Of a stretch of DNA of 40,149 bases, positions 8,353-17,662 are shown piece after piece; within the stretch, counting starts at the first letter, position 1, and every line of letters begins with the position of its first letter. Location: the NCBI RefSeq assembly GCF_947493425.1, contig NZ_CANLRP010000072.1:1-40149 (forward strand). The letters are read 5' to 3'. The notes under the pieces are model-generated. The model worked only from the letters and a program-made list of their open reading frames with translations. It did not search any database and was not told the DNA's origin. Made by a program: the position numbers and the translations under genes. This stretch comes from an uncultured Microscilla sp. Lineage in GTDB: Bacteria > Bacteroidota > Bacteroidia > Cytophagales > Microscillaceae.

Positions 8353-9081
8353 TTAGTCTAACAAACCAAATACCCTCTGGAGCAAGTCATTAACTCTTGC
8401 TGTTACGTTTTTACGTATTTTTGTTTCTTCCCCTTCTACTTTAAAAAATAAACCGTCTAAGGCTTTTCCTGTCACATAAGTGCCCAAATCGGCAGGAATA
8501 GGCTTAGCACCTAGTACTTGTACCAAAGGGTTGCTGGCGTATTGGTTATAAGGAGTAGCAATCTCTGACCATAATTGAGTCAGCCCTACTTTGCTAAGCG
8601 AATTATTGATTTTTGGTGCGTATAGGCCTTGTAATTGAGTGAAGGTACCTGTTTTAAGAAAGCTGGTAGCAGCATTGTCGGCGCCAAATAAGATATTACG
8701 AGCATCAGTAAAGGTCATGCCAGTAATGGCATCTTTGAATATAGGAGCGGCTTCGTTGGCGGCATCCTCGGCTGCTCTATTCATTTTAAGTACTACTTCG
8801 GTAAGCAAAGTTTCAGAACCAGGAACAGCTGTTTTTATAAAGCTGGTAGCATTTTGAACCTCATCTGGTAATAAGATTTTGATTGCTTGGTTGGCAAAAT
8901 ACCCATCAGTTTTAATTAGCTCTTGTACCCCGTTTCCAATGCCCACATCTAAAGCAGATTTTAATCCAAGGGCAATATCATCATCTGAAACTCCTGGTTC
9001 GGCAGCTTTTTGTAGCATATCGCAGGAGCTAAACAAGGGGGCAAGTCCAAGAAGAAAAATAAAGGTGAAAATCTTTTTCAT
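8353..9081 (-). CDS. DUF4197 lipoprotein, copy 1
   Basis: A 242-residue protein. The start at 9081 is chosen because it opens a lipoprotein signal: MKKIFTFIFLLGLAPLFSSC, with the lipobox Cys at residue 20. The longer open frame upstream is not protein-like. The body matches DUF4197: GLKSALDVGIGNGV, DGYFANQAIKILLP, LKMNRAAEDAANEAAPIF, ending RVNDLLQRVFGLLD. DUF4197 has no established function; the proteins are helical, probably periplasmic and membrane-tethered. The gene at 9286-10059 is its tandem paralogue. Confidence 0.85.
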   Translation of the reverse strand: MKKIFTFIFLLGLAPLFSSCDMLQKAAEPGVSDDDIALGLKSALDVGIGNGVQELIKTDGYFANQAIKILLPDEVQNATSFIKTAVPGSETLLTEVVLKMNRAAEDAANEAAPIFKDAITGMTFTDARNILFGADNAATSFLKTGTFTQLQGLYAPKINNSLSKVGLTQLWSEIATPYNQYASNPLVQVLGAKPIPADLGTYVTGKALDGLFFKVEGEETKIRKNVTARVNDLLQRVFGLLD

Positions 9082-9221
9082 GAGTTGTACTATCTTTATA
9101 AAAGAAAATGAGGAATCTTCAAAGTTTATAATATTGTTGTTAACGAACTTGCCAAAGAGAGGTTGGTTGTTTTTAGAACAATGGCGTGAAAACACCGGGT
9201 AAGCAATAGGTGCCATATACA

Positions 9222-9257
9222 AAAAGCCAGAATTTACCTCAGTAAACCCTGGCTTTT
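9222..9257 (-). terminator. Terminator between the DUF4197 copies
   Basis: The stem AAAAGCCAG/CTGGCTTTT (9222-9230 with 9249-9257), with an inner TTTAC/GTAAA pairing, ends in a T run on the minus strand. It follows the upstream copy, so the two copies are probably transcribed separately. Confidence 0.8.
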
Positions 9258-9285
9258 GCCTCTCTTGGTGAAAAGCGTCTAGTGT

Positions 9286-10059
9286 TTAATTCTTTTTTTT
9301 GTCTAGTTCTCCAAATACTCGCTGTAATAAGCTTGTTACACGTGCTACCGGATTATCCCTGATCTTACCTTCTTCTTGTTTTACTTTATAAAATAAACCA
9401 GAAAGTGCTCTATTTGTAACGTAACTACCTAAGTCGGCATTGATAGGTTTTACCCCTTGAATAAACTTACCTACAGTAGAGTTTGCAAACTTGTTGTATG
9501 GGTCGGCTAGTGCTTTCCAAGCTTGAGTAGCACCTACTTTTCCCAATGAGCTGTTAATTTTAGGCGCATAAGCAGAGGTTAACCTAGCTTGGGTCTTGCT
9601 TTTTAAGTAAGAAGTAGCTGCACTATCGCTGCCAAACAAAATACCCTTGGCATCATTGATACTCATACCAGTAATTGCATCTTTAAAAATAGGAGTAGCC
9701 TCGTTAGCTGCATCTTCAGCAGCCCGATTCATTTTCAGTACCAGGTTATCTAATAAGTTTTGCCCGTTGGGTACATGCTTCGTAATCAGGTTTTGAGCTT
9801 CTTTTACTTCTTTTGGTAAGAGTATTTTTAGTATACTACTGCCAAAGTATCCGTCCTTTTGCATGAGCTGTTTTACTCCATTACTAATGCCTACACTCAG
9901 CGCCTCCTTCAAACCTGAAGCAATTTGCCCTTCAGTCAGGGGTTTGGCTATAGCCCCACTTTTATTGATTGTATTGGCTACATTGGTCAATGTATCACAC
10001 CCTTGTACAAAAGGAATTAATAGAATTAATCCCCAGAAGTATTGACGTAAAGTTTTCAT
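9286..10059 (-). CDS. DUF4197 lipoprotein, copy 2
   Basis: A 257-residue lipoprotein (MKTLRQYFWGLILLIPFVQGC, lipobox Cys21). The body is homologous to the gene at 8353-9081 throughout: GLKEALSVGISNGVKQLM, DGYFGSSILKILLP, LKMNRAAEDAANEATPIF and RVTSLLQRVFGELD. It differs by a longer linker after the lipid anchor and a Lys-rich C-terminus (DKKKN). A periplasmic role is likely; no function is established for the family. Terminators follow both copies. Confidence 0.86.
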   Translation of the reverse strand: MKTLRQYFWGLILLIPFVQGCDTLTNVANTINKSGAIAKPLTEGQIASGLKEALSVGISNGVKQLMQKDGYFGSSILKILLPKEVKEAQNLITKHVPNGQNLLDNLVLKMNRAAEDAANEATPIFKDAITGMSINDAKGILFGSDSAATSYLKSKTQARLTSAYAPKINSSLGKVGATQAWKALADPYNKFANSTVGKFIQGVKPINADLGSYVTNRALSGLFYKVKQEEGKIRDNPVARVTSLLQRVFGELDKKKN

Positions 10060-10211
10060 TTTATCAGGAGTTAGATTTTAATATCTTGAACAAATAAATG
10101 TGGGGTAAGTTAAAATTATTCAATGAAGTATCCAACCTCCTTACATATTGAATTTACTATACATAGGTTATGAGATTATCAGAAAAAACGAAGCTTTATT
10201 GAAACAAACTC

Positions 10212-10219
10212 TATCTTTG
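10212..10219 (+). promoter_or_regulatory. -7 box upstream of the M20 hydrolase pair
   Basis: TATCTTTG fits TAnnTTTG and is identical to the rpsU -7 box. It lies 21 bases before the ATG at 10241. No TTG is found at the 20-base spacing, so only the -7 part is supported. Confidence 0.55.
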
Positions 10220-10240
10220 TATTAAAATAATAGTGTTGTT

Positions 10241-11449
10241 ATGAACTTAAAGGACAAAGTAAAAGAACTTGCGCAAAAGTATTCAAACGAGGTACTGAGT
10301 GATCGAAGGTATTTACACGCTCATCCTGAGTTATCCTTCCAGGAGCACAACACCGCTAAATTTGTAGCAAACAAGCTAAAGTCTATAGGGCTTACTCCCA
10401 TTGAAAATATTGCTGGTACAGGAATTACTGCATTGATAGAAGGCAAAAAACCTGAAAGTAAAACGGTAGCTTTGCGTGCTGATATGGATGCCTTGCCTAT
10501 TGTGGAACAGAATGATGTACCTTATAAGTCAACCAATGAGGGCGTGATGCATGCCTGCGGGCATGATGTACATACCTCGTCATTGTTGGGTACGGCAAGA
10601 ATTTTAAATGATTTGAGGGGACATTTCGAAGGAACTTTTAAGCTTATATTTCAACCTGGCGAAGAGATGAGTCCAGGAGGAGCTTCCTTGATGATTAAAG
10701 AAAATGTGCTTAAGGCAAACTTAAATAAGGCTGCGCCACGCAGCATATACGCTCAACATGTAGCCCCCTTTATAGAAGTGGGCAAAGTAGGGTTCAAGCC
10801 TGGACCTGTACTGGCGAGTTGCGACGATATATATATTACTGTAAAGGGTGCTGGAGGGCATGCTGGTACTCCTCATGAAGTAGTAGACACAATATTGATT
10901 GCTTCACAAATAGTAGTGAGTTTACAACAAATTGTTAGTAGAAATATTCCGCCTCATATTCCAGCTGTGTTGTCTTTTGGTAAAATAGTAGGGGAGGGGT
11001 CTACTAATATTATCCCGGCAGAGGTAAAAATTGAAGGTACATTCAGAACGTTTGACGAAGAATGGAGAAAAAAAGCCCATGAAAATATCGTTCGTTTGGC
11101 GAAAGCCACTGCACAAGGGATGGGAGGAGATTGTGAGATAGAAATAGAAATAGGTTACCCTTATCTAAATAATGCCATTGATTTTACAGAACGATCTATG
11201 GTATATGCACAAGAATTTTTGGGTAAAGATAAAGTGGAGTTGTTGCCCAATGTAATTATGGGAAGCGAAGACTTTGCTTTTTACTCTCATCATATAGATG
11301 CTTGTTTTTATACCTTAGGTGTGAAAAATGAGGCGAAAAATATTACGGATGGTTTGCACACCCCCCGCTTTGACATAGATGAAGGCGCAGTGGAGATTGG
11401 AGTAGGGTTGATGACATGGATGGGGTTGTGCGAGTTGAAACAATTATAA
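10241..11449 (+). CDS. M20 family amidohydrolase, copy 1
   Basis: A 402-residue protein of the M20D group (hippurate hydrolase, N-acyl amino acid and IAA-amino acid amidohydrolases), which cleave amide bonds of N-acylated amino acids. The metal-site motifs are ALRADMDALPI (about 77-87), HACGHDVH with Cys106 and His108, QPGEE with Glu141/142, AQHVAPF with His173, and the C-terminal HTPRFDIDE with His near 373. The dimerisation lid domain (about 190-300) contains VKGAGGHAGTPHE. There is no signal peptide, so it is cytoplasmic. The exact acyl-amino acid substrate cannot be told from sequence. A tandem paralogue starts 42 bases downstream; probably one operon. Confidence 0.9.
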   Translation: MNLKDKVKELAQKYSNEVLSDRRYLHAHPELSFQEHNTAKFVANKLKSIGLTPIENIAGTGITALIEGKKPESKTVALRADMDALPIVEQNDVPYKSTNEGVMHACGHDVHTSSLLGTARILNDLRGHFEGTFKLIFQPGEEMSPGGASLMIKENVLKANLNKAAPRSIYAQHVAPFIEVGKVGFKPGPVLASCDDIYITVKGAGGHAGTPHEVVDTILIASQIVVSLQQIVSRNIPPHIPAVLSFGKIVGEGSTNIIPAEVKIEGTFRTFDEEWRKKAHENIVRLAKATAQGMGGDCEIEIEIGYPYLNNAIDFTERSMVYAQEFLGKDKVELLPNVIMGSEDFAFYSHHIDACFYTLGVKNEAKNITDGLHTPRFDIDEGAVEIGVGLMTWMGLCELKQL

Positions 11450-11491
11450 GATAAACACAGAACATTGGTATAAAAATACAGAGAAACCGTT

Positions 11492-12697
11492 ATGGAAGAG
11501 TTGAAACCTAGAGTAAAAGAACTAGCCAAAAAATATGCAGAAGATATTCTGACTGACCGTAGGCATATTCATGCCAACCCAGAACTTTCTTTTGAAGAAT
11601 ACAAAACCGCAGAATATGTGGCCAATCGCCTGAAATCGTTTGGACTTACCCCACAAGAAAAAGTGGCGAATACTGGGCTTACTGTATTGATAGAAGGCAA
11701 AAACCCCGAAAGTAAAACGGTAGCTTTGCGGGCTGATATGGATGCTTTGCCTATTACAGAAGCAAATGATGTTCCTTACAAGTCCACCAATGAAGGGGTA
11801 ATGCATGCTTGTGGGCATGATGTACACACCTCCTCTTTGCTGGGTACTGCACGCATTTTGAGCGAAATGACGGACAGTTTTGAGGGAACGTTGAAGTTGA
11901 TTTTTCAGCCGGGAGAAGAAAAAATCCCTGGTGGGGCATCTTTAATGATCAAAGATGGAGTACTCAAGGCTTTGAAGCATACACCAGCCCCAAAAAGCAT
12001 TATAGGGCAACATGTGATGCCATTTTTGCCAGTAGGTACCATTGGTTTCAGAGAGGGGTTGTACATGGCGAGCGCCGATGAAATTTATATTACTGTAAAA
12101 GGGAAAGGTGGGCACGGAGCAATGCCTGAGAAAATTATAGATCCAGTGTTGATCAGTTCGCACATAATGGTGGCCTTGCAGCAAATTATTAGTCGCAATT
12201 GTGACCCTAAAATGCCTTCTGTACTGTCGTTTGGGAAAGTAGAAGCCAAAGGAGCTACCAATATAATACCTGATGTGGTAAAGATAGCAGGAACTTTTAG
12301 AACCTATGATGAGGCTTGGAGGGCAGAAGCACATAAACGAATGAAAAAAATGGGTGAAGGCATTGCTGAGGCAATGGGGGCTACTTGTGATTTTGACATT
12401 CACGTAGGTTACCCACACCTCAAAAACCATCCTGCGCTTACCCAACGTATGCGCCAGGCAGCCGAAACATATATGGGGAAAGAGAATGTAGTGAACCTTG
12501 ACTTATGGATGGCAGCTGAAGATTTTGCTTATTACTCTCAAGAAGTAGACGCTTGTTTTTATCGTTTAGGTACGCGTAATGAAGCCAAAGGTATCGTCTC
12601 GTCAGTACACACACCTACTTTTGACATAGACGAAGATGCTTTGGAAATAGGAGCAGGGCTGATGAGTTGGTTAGCGCTCAACGAATTAAAAGGTTAA
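11492..12697 (+). CDS. M20 family amidohydrolase, copy 2
   Basis: A 401-residue tandem paralogue of the preceding gene, clearly similar along its whole length. The same metal residues are present: Cys107 and His109 in HACGHDVH, the GEE pair in QPGEEKIPGG, His in GQHVMPF, and HTPTFDIDE near the end. It differs in the lid (KGKGGHGAMPEKIIDP instead of GAGGHAGTPHEVVD) and in the pocket-lining stretch MAAEDFAYY (copy 1 has MGSEDFAFY). This suggests related but different acyl-amino acid substrates (inference). Cytoplasmic. Confidence 0.9.
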   Translation: MEELKPRVKELAKKYAEDILTDRRHIHANPELSFEEYKTAEYVANRLKSFGLTPQEKVANTGLTVLIEGKNPESKTVALRADMDALPITEANDVPYKSTNEGVMHACGHDVHTSSLLGTARILSEMTDSFEGTLKLIFQPGEEKIPGGASLMIKDGVLKALKHTPAPKSIIGQHVMPFLPVGTIGFREGLYMASADEIYITVKGKGGHGAMPEKIIDPVLISSHIMVALQQIISRNCDPKMPSVLSFGKVEAKGATNIIPDVVKIAGTFRTYDEAWRAEAHKRMKKMGEGIAEAMGATCDFDIHVGYPHLKNHPALTQRMRQAAETYMGKENVVNLDLWMAAEDFAYYSQEVDACFYRLGTRNEAKGIVSSVHTPTFDIDEDALEIGAGLMSWLALNELKG

Positions 12698-12981
12698 TTA
12701 AAAAATAAATGCATCCCCCTGATAAATATGAAGAGCTTGTCAGGGGAATTGGTGTAGGGGCTTGTATAAAGTGGATGGCAAGGAGCAAATAATGATTTTG
12801 AAGCAAGCGCTTACAAAAAGTAACCTTTATCTTCATACAATAATTTACAGAGTCATTACTTTTTTGTATAATTTCGCAGCTTCAAAATGCTACTCAAAAA
12901 AAGCAGCATAGATTATCTGGTATTGCAAAACAGGGGAATGTCCTGCAATGCAAGTTAAACATTACTGTAGTAAAAACAAGT

Positions 12982-14169
12982 ATGGGTCGAATTAACCAAG
13001 AGAAGTCAGGTGTTTTAATAGTACAATTGCTAGGGCTTATTTTTACTTTTTTGCTGGCTTTGCAACTATTAATATTGGCGTTTGATTTATTGGGGCAGCG
13101 TTATGTAGAGCAAATCATTGTGGCCACTTCTAACCCTTTTATCAACTTGTTTATTGGGTTATTGGCAACAGCTATTATCCAAAGTAGTTCTACCATCACC
13201 TCATTAACTGTGGTAGCAGTGGCAGCAAATACTTTGAGCCTGGAAAGCGCCGTGTTTATTGTCATGGGGGCAAACATTGGAACAACAGTAACCAGTACCC
13301 TGGCATCGGTAAGCCATGTAAGCCAGCGAAAAGAGTTTCGAAAAGCAATTGCTGCGGCTACTTTACACGATTTTTTCAATATTTTTACTACCCTCATACT
13401 TTTTCCTCTTGAGTATTATTTTGGGGTGTTGTCATCACTCGCCCGTACTCTATCGGCGGCTATTCAAGGAGGAGCCCCAGGCGACCATCATCACATTCCA
13501 AATCCGTTGGGGCGTTTGTTTACCCCCATTACCCAAAGTATCAATAGTTTTCTTGGCAACAATAGTTTCATTACGCTTATCACAGGTTCAGTATTGTTGT
13601 TTGTGGCAATACGTACGATTTCTTATTTGCTTAAACCTAAGTGGGAAAAGCAAACTTCTAAGGTATTGGAACAAAGCCTGTTTGGGCATCCATTCAAAGC
13701 ATTACTGTCAGGTACTGTCATCACTGGCATTATGCAGTCTAGCTCGGTAGTGTCTACCTTGATTGTGCCCATGGTAGCTACCAATAAGCTGTCGTTAAGA
13801 AGGGTATTTCCCTTTATTATGGGGGCTAATTTAGGAACAACCTTTACAGCACTGGTGGCGGCTTTTTCTAAATCTGAAACAGCCCTAAGCATTGCCTTTA
13901 CCCATATTTTGTTCAACATTATTGGGGTCTTGTTGTTTTTTCCAGCTACTCCATTGCGCAATCTACCCTTGTGGTTTGCCCGACGTTTGGGTAATGCTAC
14001 TTTAAGTAATCGTTTGTATGGTTTTGCTTACATTATTCTTACCTTTTTTATTATTCCCTTTTTTCTGATTTTCTTCTCACAAAAATCTGCGATAAAGCAA
14101 AACACCTCATCAAAAACACCTTCTATAATAAAGGCAAAGGAGGTACAAAAAAATAAGGGAAGTCAATAA
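12982..14169 (+). CDS. Na/Pi cotransporter family membrane protein
   Basis: A 395-residue inner-membrane protein with about nine hydrophobic segments. It has the two inverted-repeat signatures of the Na/Pi symporter family (PF02690): ATAIIQSSSTITSLTVV near residues 61-77 and GIMQSSSVVSTLIVP near 248-262, each followed by a MGANIGTT/MGANLGTTFTA motif. These QSSS repeats line the sodium and phosphate path. It lacks the C-terminal PhoU-like domain that many bacterial members carry, ending instead in a short basic tail. Likely sodium-dependent phosphate transport. Monocistronic. Confidence 0.88.
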   Translation: MGRINQEKSGVLIVQLLGLIFTFLLALQLLILAFDLLGQRYVEQIIVATSNPFINLFIGLLATAIIQSSSTITSLTVVAVAANTLSLESAVFIVMGANIGTTVTSTLASVSHVSQRKEFRKAIAAATLHDFFNIFTTLILFPLEYYFGVLSSLARTLSAAIQGGAPGDHHHIPNPLGRLFTPITQSINSFLGNNSFITLITGSVLLFVAIRTISYLLKPKWEKQTSKVLEQSLFGHPFKALLSGTVITGIMQSSSVVSTLIVPMVATNKLSLRRVFPFIMGANLGTTFTALVAAFSKSETALSIAFTHILFNIIGVLLFFPATPLRNLPLWFARRLGNATLSNRLYGFAYIILTFFIIPFFLIFFSQKSAIKQNTSSKTPSIIKAKEVQKNKGSQ

Positions 14170-14207
14170 TTTGTAAGGAGAAATTGAGAAGGGTATAAAA
14201 TAGAGTA

Positions 14208-14228
14208 GGGATGTACAACGTACATCCC
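14208..14228. terminator. Hairpin between convergent genes
   Basis: A perfect 9-bp stem GGGATGTAC/GTACATCCC with loop AAC lies between the stop codons of the Na/Pi gene (plus) and the gene at 14290 (minus). Neither strand has a clear T run, so a terminator role is only likely by position. Confidence 0.4.
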
Positions 14229-14289
14229 CACAATGAATCAATCAAAAATTAAACAATCTCTAAACTTAAAAAAACAAATCAAATCCACA

Positions 14290-14796
14290 CTATTTGTGTT
14301 TTTTCGCTAAGTGATTCGCCGCATTGGCGTCTTCCTGTAGCTTTAATAACTTTTGTTTACTTATTTGAGCAACTCCGCAGGCTTGAGATTTTTCGCCTTT
14401 TTGGTTGGAAGGAGTTACCTTAAAATACACCTGTTTATTTATATTTTTTAGCAATTCTTTGGTGGTACTTAACTCAAAAGTGAGTGGTACATTTTGCAAA
14501 GATGCTTTATATCCTTTCTGAATACGCTGGTTTTTTATTTCTTCCCATTTCTTTCCATCTATGCTCTGGCTTAGTGTTACCTGAGTAGTGGTTTTGTCAA
14601 GGCTTACCAACAAATGGAGTACAAAGTGGGTTTGCCCCTGATAGTCTTGTACTGTATCAAATTCCTGATAATTTCGGTTATAAGCCGACTGATACTTTCT
14701 TGCTTTATTTTGTGCTTGTATTGAGTAAAAATTGCCTGCCAGTAACAAAGTTATACAGGTAATCCAATACGACTTGGTATTATTTTTTTCTATCAT
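14290..14796 (-). CDS. Hypothetical exported protein
   Basis: A 168-residue protein with a signal peptide (WITCITLLLAGNFYSIQAQ, cleavage near residue 29). The mature part looks beta-rich (THFVLHLLVSLDK, VTLSQSIDGKKW, QVYFKVTPSNQKGEKS), reminiscent of an Fn3/Ig-like sandwich, and ends in a basic helix. No family recognised. Periplasmic or secreted. A possible -7 box lies 104 bases upstream. Confidence 0.65.
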   Translation of the reverse strand: MIEKNNTKSYWITCITLLLAGNFYSIQAQNKARKYQSAYNRNYQEFDTVQDYQGQTHFVLHLLVSLDKTTTQVTLSQSIDGKKWEEIKNQRIQKGYKASLQNVPLTFELSTTKELLKNINKQVYFKVTPSNQKGEKSQACGVAQISKQKLLKLQEDANAANHLAKKHK

Positions 14797-14899
14797 TTTT
14801 TTAGGCCATCATTTTTGTAAGTTCGTATAATTTCTGTTTGATCAGTGCTTGGTTGAATATTTTCCTTTTGAATGTACATTTTTCCTTCAAGGAACATTA

Positions 14900-14907
14900 C
14901 AAAGTTA
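14900..14907 (-). promoter_or_regulatory. Possible -7 box for the gene at 14290-14796
   Basis: On the minus strand this reads TAACTTTG, the same sequence as the tmRNA -7 box. It is 104 bases before the ATG at 14796. No -33 TTG at standard spacing was found. Confidence 0.4.
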
Positions 14908-15151
14908 TGGGTTTAAATAGAAAGCAGAAAATTTCGTTTTATTGTTGCCTCGAAAGGCAAGTAAGAATTTGTACTAAAAAAATGCTTTTCAAAATTTGAT
15001 GTGTTTATTTGCCCTGAATTTGAAGCTGGAAAAAACAAAATAAATTGCTGAACAGGTAAAAAAAATACAAAAGCTTTTTGAAACATTCTATTTTCAGTAA
15101 GTGATTGATATACAGTGATTTATTTGCTTTTAATTCTTTGCTTGGGTATAT

Positions 15152-15167
15152 ACTGTAGCCCTACAGT
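15152..15167. promoter_or_regulatory. 16-bp palindrome upstream of pbpC, possible operator
   Basis: ACTGTAG-CC-CTACAGT is a perfect 7+7 bp inverted repeat 70 bases upstream of the pbpC ATG. Its size suits a dimeric repressor site. No regulator is known for it here. Confidence 0.3.
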
Positions 15168-15237
15168 CCGTCGTTTGTTTGGGTAAGAAAAAAATAAAGC
15201 CGTTTTTAATTACACAAATGCTATTTTTTACAAAAAA

Positions 15238-17604
15238 ATGATAAAAAACTCTGGTGAAAACCACACAAATAGGTCATTTCGTCTGATAAAACTGATCAAG
15301 CGTTGTTGGAAGTATCGCCTGATAAGGTTGCCGTTACTTGGATTAATGGGTGCCATTGTGTTGTTTTTTATTCTGAGTTGGATATTCCCTTTGCGCGTAA
15401 AAATAGAGTACTCTCAATTGATGCTGGCAAAGAACGATCAGGTATTGCATGCGTTTTTAACCTCTGACGATAAGTGGCGAATGAAAACCGAGCTTGATGA
15501 AATTATTCCTAAGCTCAAAAAAGCCATTGTATACAAAGAAGATAAATATTTTTATAACCATTGGGGGGTAAATCCTATAGCCATAAGCAGGGCATTGCTT
15601 AATAATGTATTACAAGGGCGTAAAACATCGGGAGCGTCTACCATTACGATGCAGGTAGCCCGATTGCTCTCGCCCAAAAAACGTACTTATGCCAACAAAG
15701 TGATTGAGATGTTTCGGGCGTTGCAGTTGGAGTGGAAATATTCAAAAGATGAAATATTGCAAATATACCTCAACCTGGTACCTTATGGGGGCAATATAGA
15801 AGGGGTAAAGGCAGCTTCCTTATTGTATTTTGGGCGAATGCCCCACCAACTGAGCCTTGCCCAAATCACTGCTTTGGCAATCATACCTAACCGTCCTACT
15901 TCCTGGGTAATAGGACGCACCAACGAAGCTATAGTCAAAGCCCGCAACAAATGGCTTAAGCGTTTTGGCAAGGCCAATATCTATGAGCCAAGGTTTATCA
16001 AAGCAGCGTTGGAAGAGCAGCTTCAGGCTACAAGAAGCGAAGCCCCTCACGAAGCCCAACACTTGGCGTACCGCTTGCGTAGCCGTTACCCTACCGAATC
16101 GATCATTCGAACTACTATTGACAAATCTAAACAAGATAAAATACAACAACTGGTAGCAAACTATGTACGTCGCCTTAAGGTAAAGGGTATTTACAATGCC
16201 TCGGTGTTAGTAATAAACAACCACACCAAGCAAGTAGAAGCTTATTTAGGTTCCCCGTTTTTTTATGATAAAAAACATGCGGGGCAGGTAGACGGAGTAA
16301 GAGCTGTACGTTCGCCAGGGAGTACACTCAAGCCTTTGGTGTATGCCTTGGGTTTTGATCAGGGTAAACTCACCCCTAAGTCTACAGTGGCCGATGTACC
16401 CATTAATTTGAACGGGTATAGCCCCGAAAATTTTTACAAAAAATTTAATGGTATAGTCAATATAGAAACTTCTTTGGCAAACTCGCTCAACATTCCGGCT
16501 GTAAAAGCCCTTCAGATGATAGGGGTACACTATTTTATCAATAAATTGCGTGAGGCGCGGTTTGAACAAGTGGTAAAAGACGAGAAAAAACTGGGGTATT
16601 CTATGATTTTAGGGGGGTGTGGGGTTACACTGGAAGAACTCACCAATTTGTTTTCGGTATATAGCAATGCTGGACGTTATACTAACTTACGTTATCTCAA
16701 AAATGATACAATTACCACCAACCGAAAGTTGATTAGCCCTGCTGCTGCCTATGTAATTACCGAAAATCTGACCAAAGCCAATCGCCCTGACCTGCCTTCA
16801 TCGTTTGAAAATACTATTCGTATTCCGAAAGTAGCCTGGAAAACAGGCACCTCTTATGGACGGCGCGATGCTTGGAGCATAGGTTATAATGCAGCATATA
16901 CTGTAGGGGTGTGGGTGGGTAATTTTTCGGGCAATGGAGTCAAAAGTCTAGTAGGAGCAGAGGTAGCTACCCCTTTATTGTTTCAAGTGTTCAACGCTAT
17001 TGACTATAACTCTAAAAAAGAATGGTTTAAAGCCCCCAAAGACTTAAAGGTACGTTGGGTATGTGCCGAAACAGGTTTACCGCCTAATAGTTTTTGCGAA
17101 AGTCAAGTCATAGACTATTACTTGCCGTTGGTGTCTTCTACGCAAAAGTGTGACCATTTGAAAAAGGTTTTTGTATCGCCCAATGGTAAAGAGTCTTACT
17201 GTGTGACTTGCCGAACCGAAGGTAAATTTAAAACGGCGCTTTATCCAAATCTTGCCCCTGAAATGGTGGCTTTTTATAATATGGAAGGTATTGCCTACCG
17301 CAAAATACCCCCACATAACCCAAGGTGTACCAGGGTGTTCGAACATCCTGCACCAGTCATCAATTCTTTGTCGACAAATAAAGAGTATATTGTAGACCGT
17401 GACGATCCTCCTGAGCTAATGTTGACTTGTATAGCCCATAATGAGGTGAAAACTGTGTATTGGTACATCAACGATCAATTTTATAAGGCAGCAAGCCCCA
17501 ACGATCAGGTGTTTTTTAAGCCTACACGTGGCATGATCAAGGTATCATGCAGCGACGATCAGGGCAAAAGTTCCAGTATCAGTATCAGGGTTTTATATGA
17601 GTAG
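15238..17604 (+). CDS. pbpC: Penicillin-binding protein 1C
   Basis: A 788-residue bifunctional peptidoglycan synthase anchored by one N-terminal membrane helix (about 31-50) with the rest in the periplasm. The glycosyltransferase domain (GT51, about 85-245) has the catalytic Glu101 in YKEDKYFYNHWG and TSGASTITMQVARLL. The transpeptidase domain has S362-TLK, S416-LN and KTGT at 535-538. The last 90 or so residues form the PBP1C C-terminal beta domain (BiPBP_C; LTCIAHNEVKTVYWYIND). Polymerises glycan strands and cross-links them. In many bacteria pbpC pairs with an alpha-2-macroglobulin gene; here the next gene is instead an LRR protein 58 bases downstream. Confidence 0.93.
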   Translation: MIKNSGENHTNRSFRLIKLIKRCWKYRLIRLPLLGLMGAIVLFFILSWIFPLRVKIEYSQLMLAKNDQVLHAFLTSDDKWRMKTELDEIIPKLKKAIVYKEDKYFYNHWGVNPIAISRALLNNVLQGRKTSGASTITMQVARLLSPKKRTYANKVIEMFRALQLEWKYSKDEILQIYLNLVPYGGNIEGVKAASLLYFGRMPHQLSLAQITALAIIPNRPTSWVIGRTNEAIVKARNKWLKRFGKANIYEPRFIKAALEEQLQATRSEAPHEAQHLAYRLRSRYPTESIIRTTIDKSKQDKIQQLVANYVRRLKVKGIYNASVLVINNHTKQVEAYLGSPFFYDKKHAGQVDGVRAVRSPGSTLKPLVYALGFDQGKLTPKSTVADVPINLNGYSPENFYKKFNGIVNIETSLANSLNIPAVKALQMIGVHYFINKLREARFEQVVKDEKKLGYSMILGGCGVTLEELTNLFSVYSNAGRYTNLRYLKNDTITTNRKLISPAAAYVITENLTKANRPDLPSSFENTIRIPKVAWKTGTSYGRRDAWSIGYNAAYTVGVWVGNFSGNGVKSLVGAEVATPLLFQVFNAIDYNSKKEWFKAPKDLKVRWVCAETGLPPNSFCESQVIDYYLPLVSSTQKCDHLKKVFVSPNGKESYCVTCRTEGKFKTALYPNLAPEMVAFYNMEGIAYRKIPPHNPRCTRVFEHPAPVINSLSTNKEYIVDRDDPPELMLTCIAHNEVKTVYWYINDQFYKAASPNDQVFFKPTRGMIKVSCSDDQGKSSSISIRVLYE

Positions 17605-17662
17605 CTTTAGTGGCTTTATTATTGAAAAGAGGGTAAGCGTGACTGTATAACTATGATCAGCA

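Larger units (their letters stand above)
14797..15237. other. Divergent intergenic region upstream of pbpC
   Basis: About 440 AT-rich bases without a gene. A small stem TTGCCT/AGGCAA with loop CGAA lies at 14945-14960. It also holds the -7 box at 14900-14907 and the palindrome at 15152-15167, which are listed separately. Confidence 0.5.
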
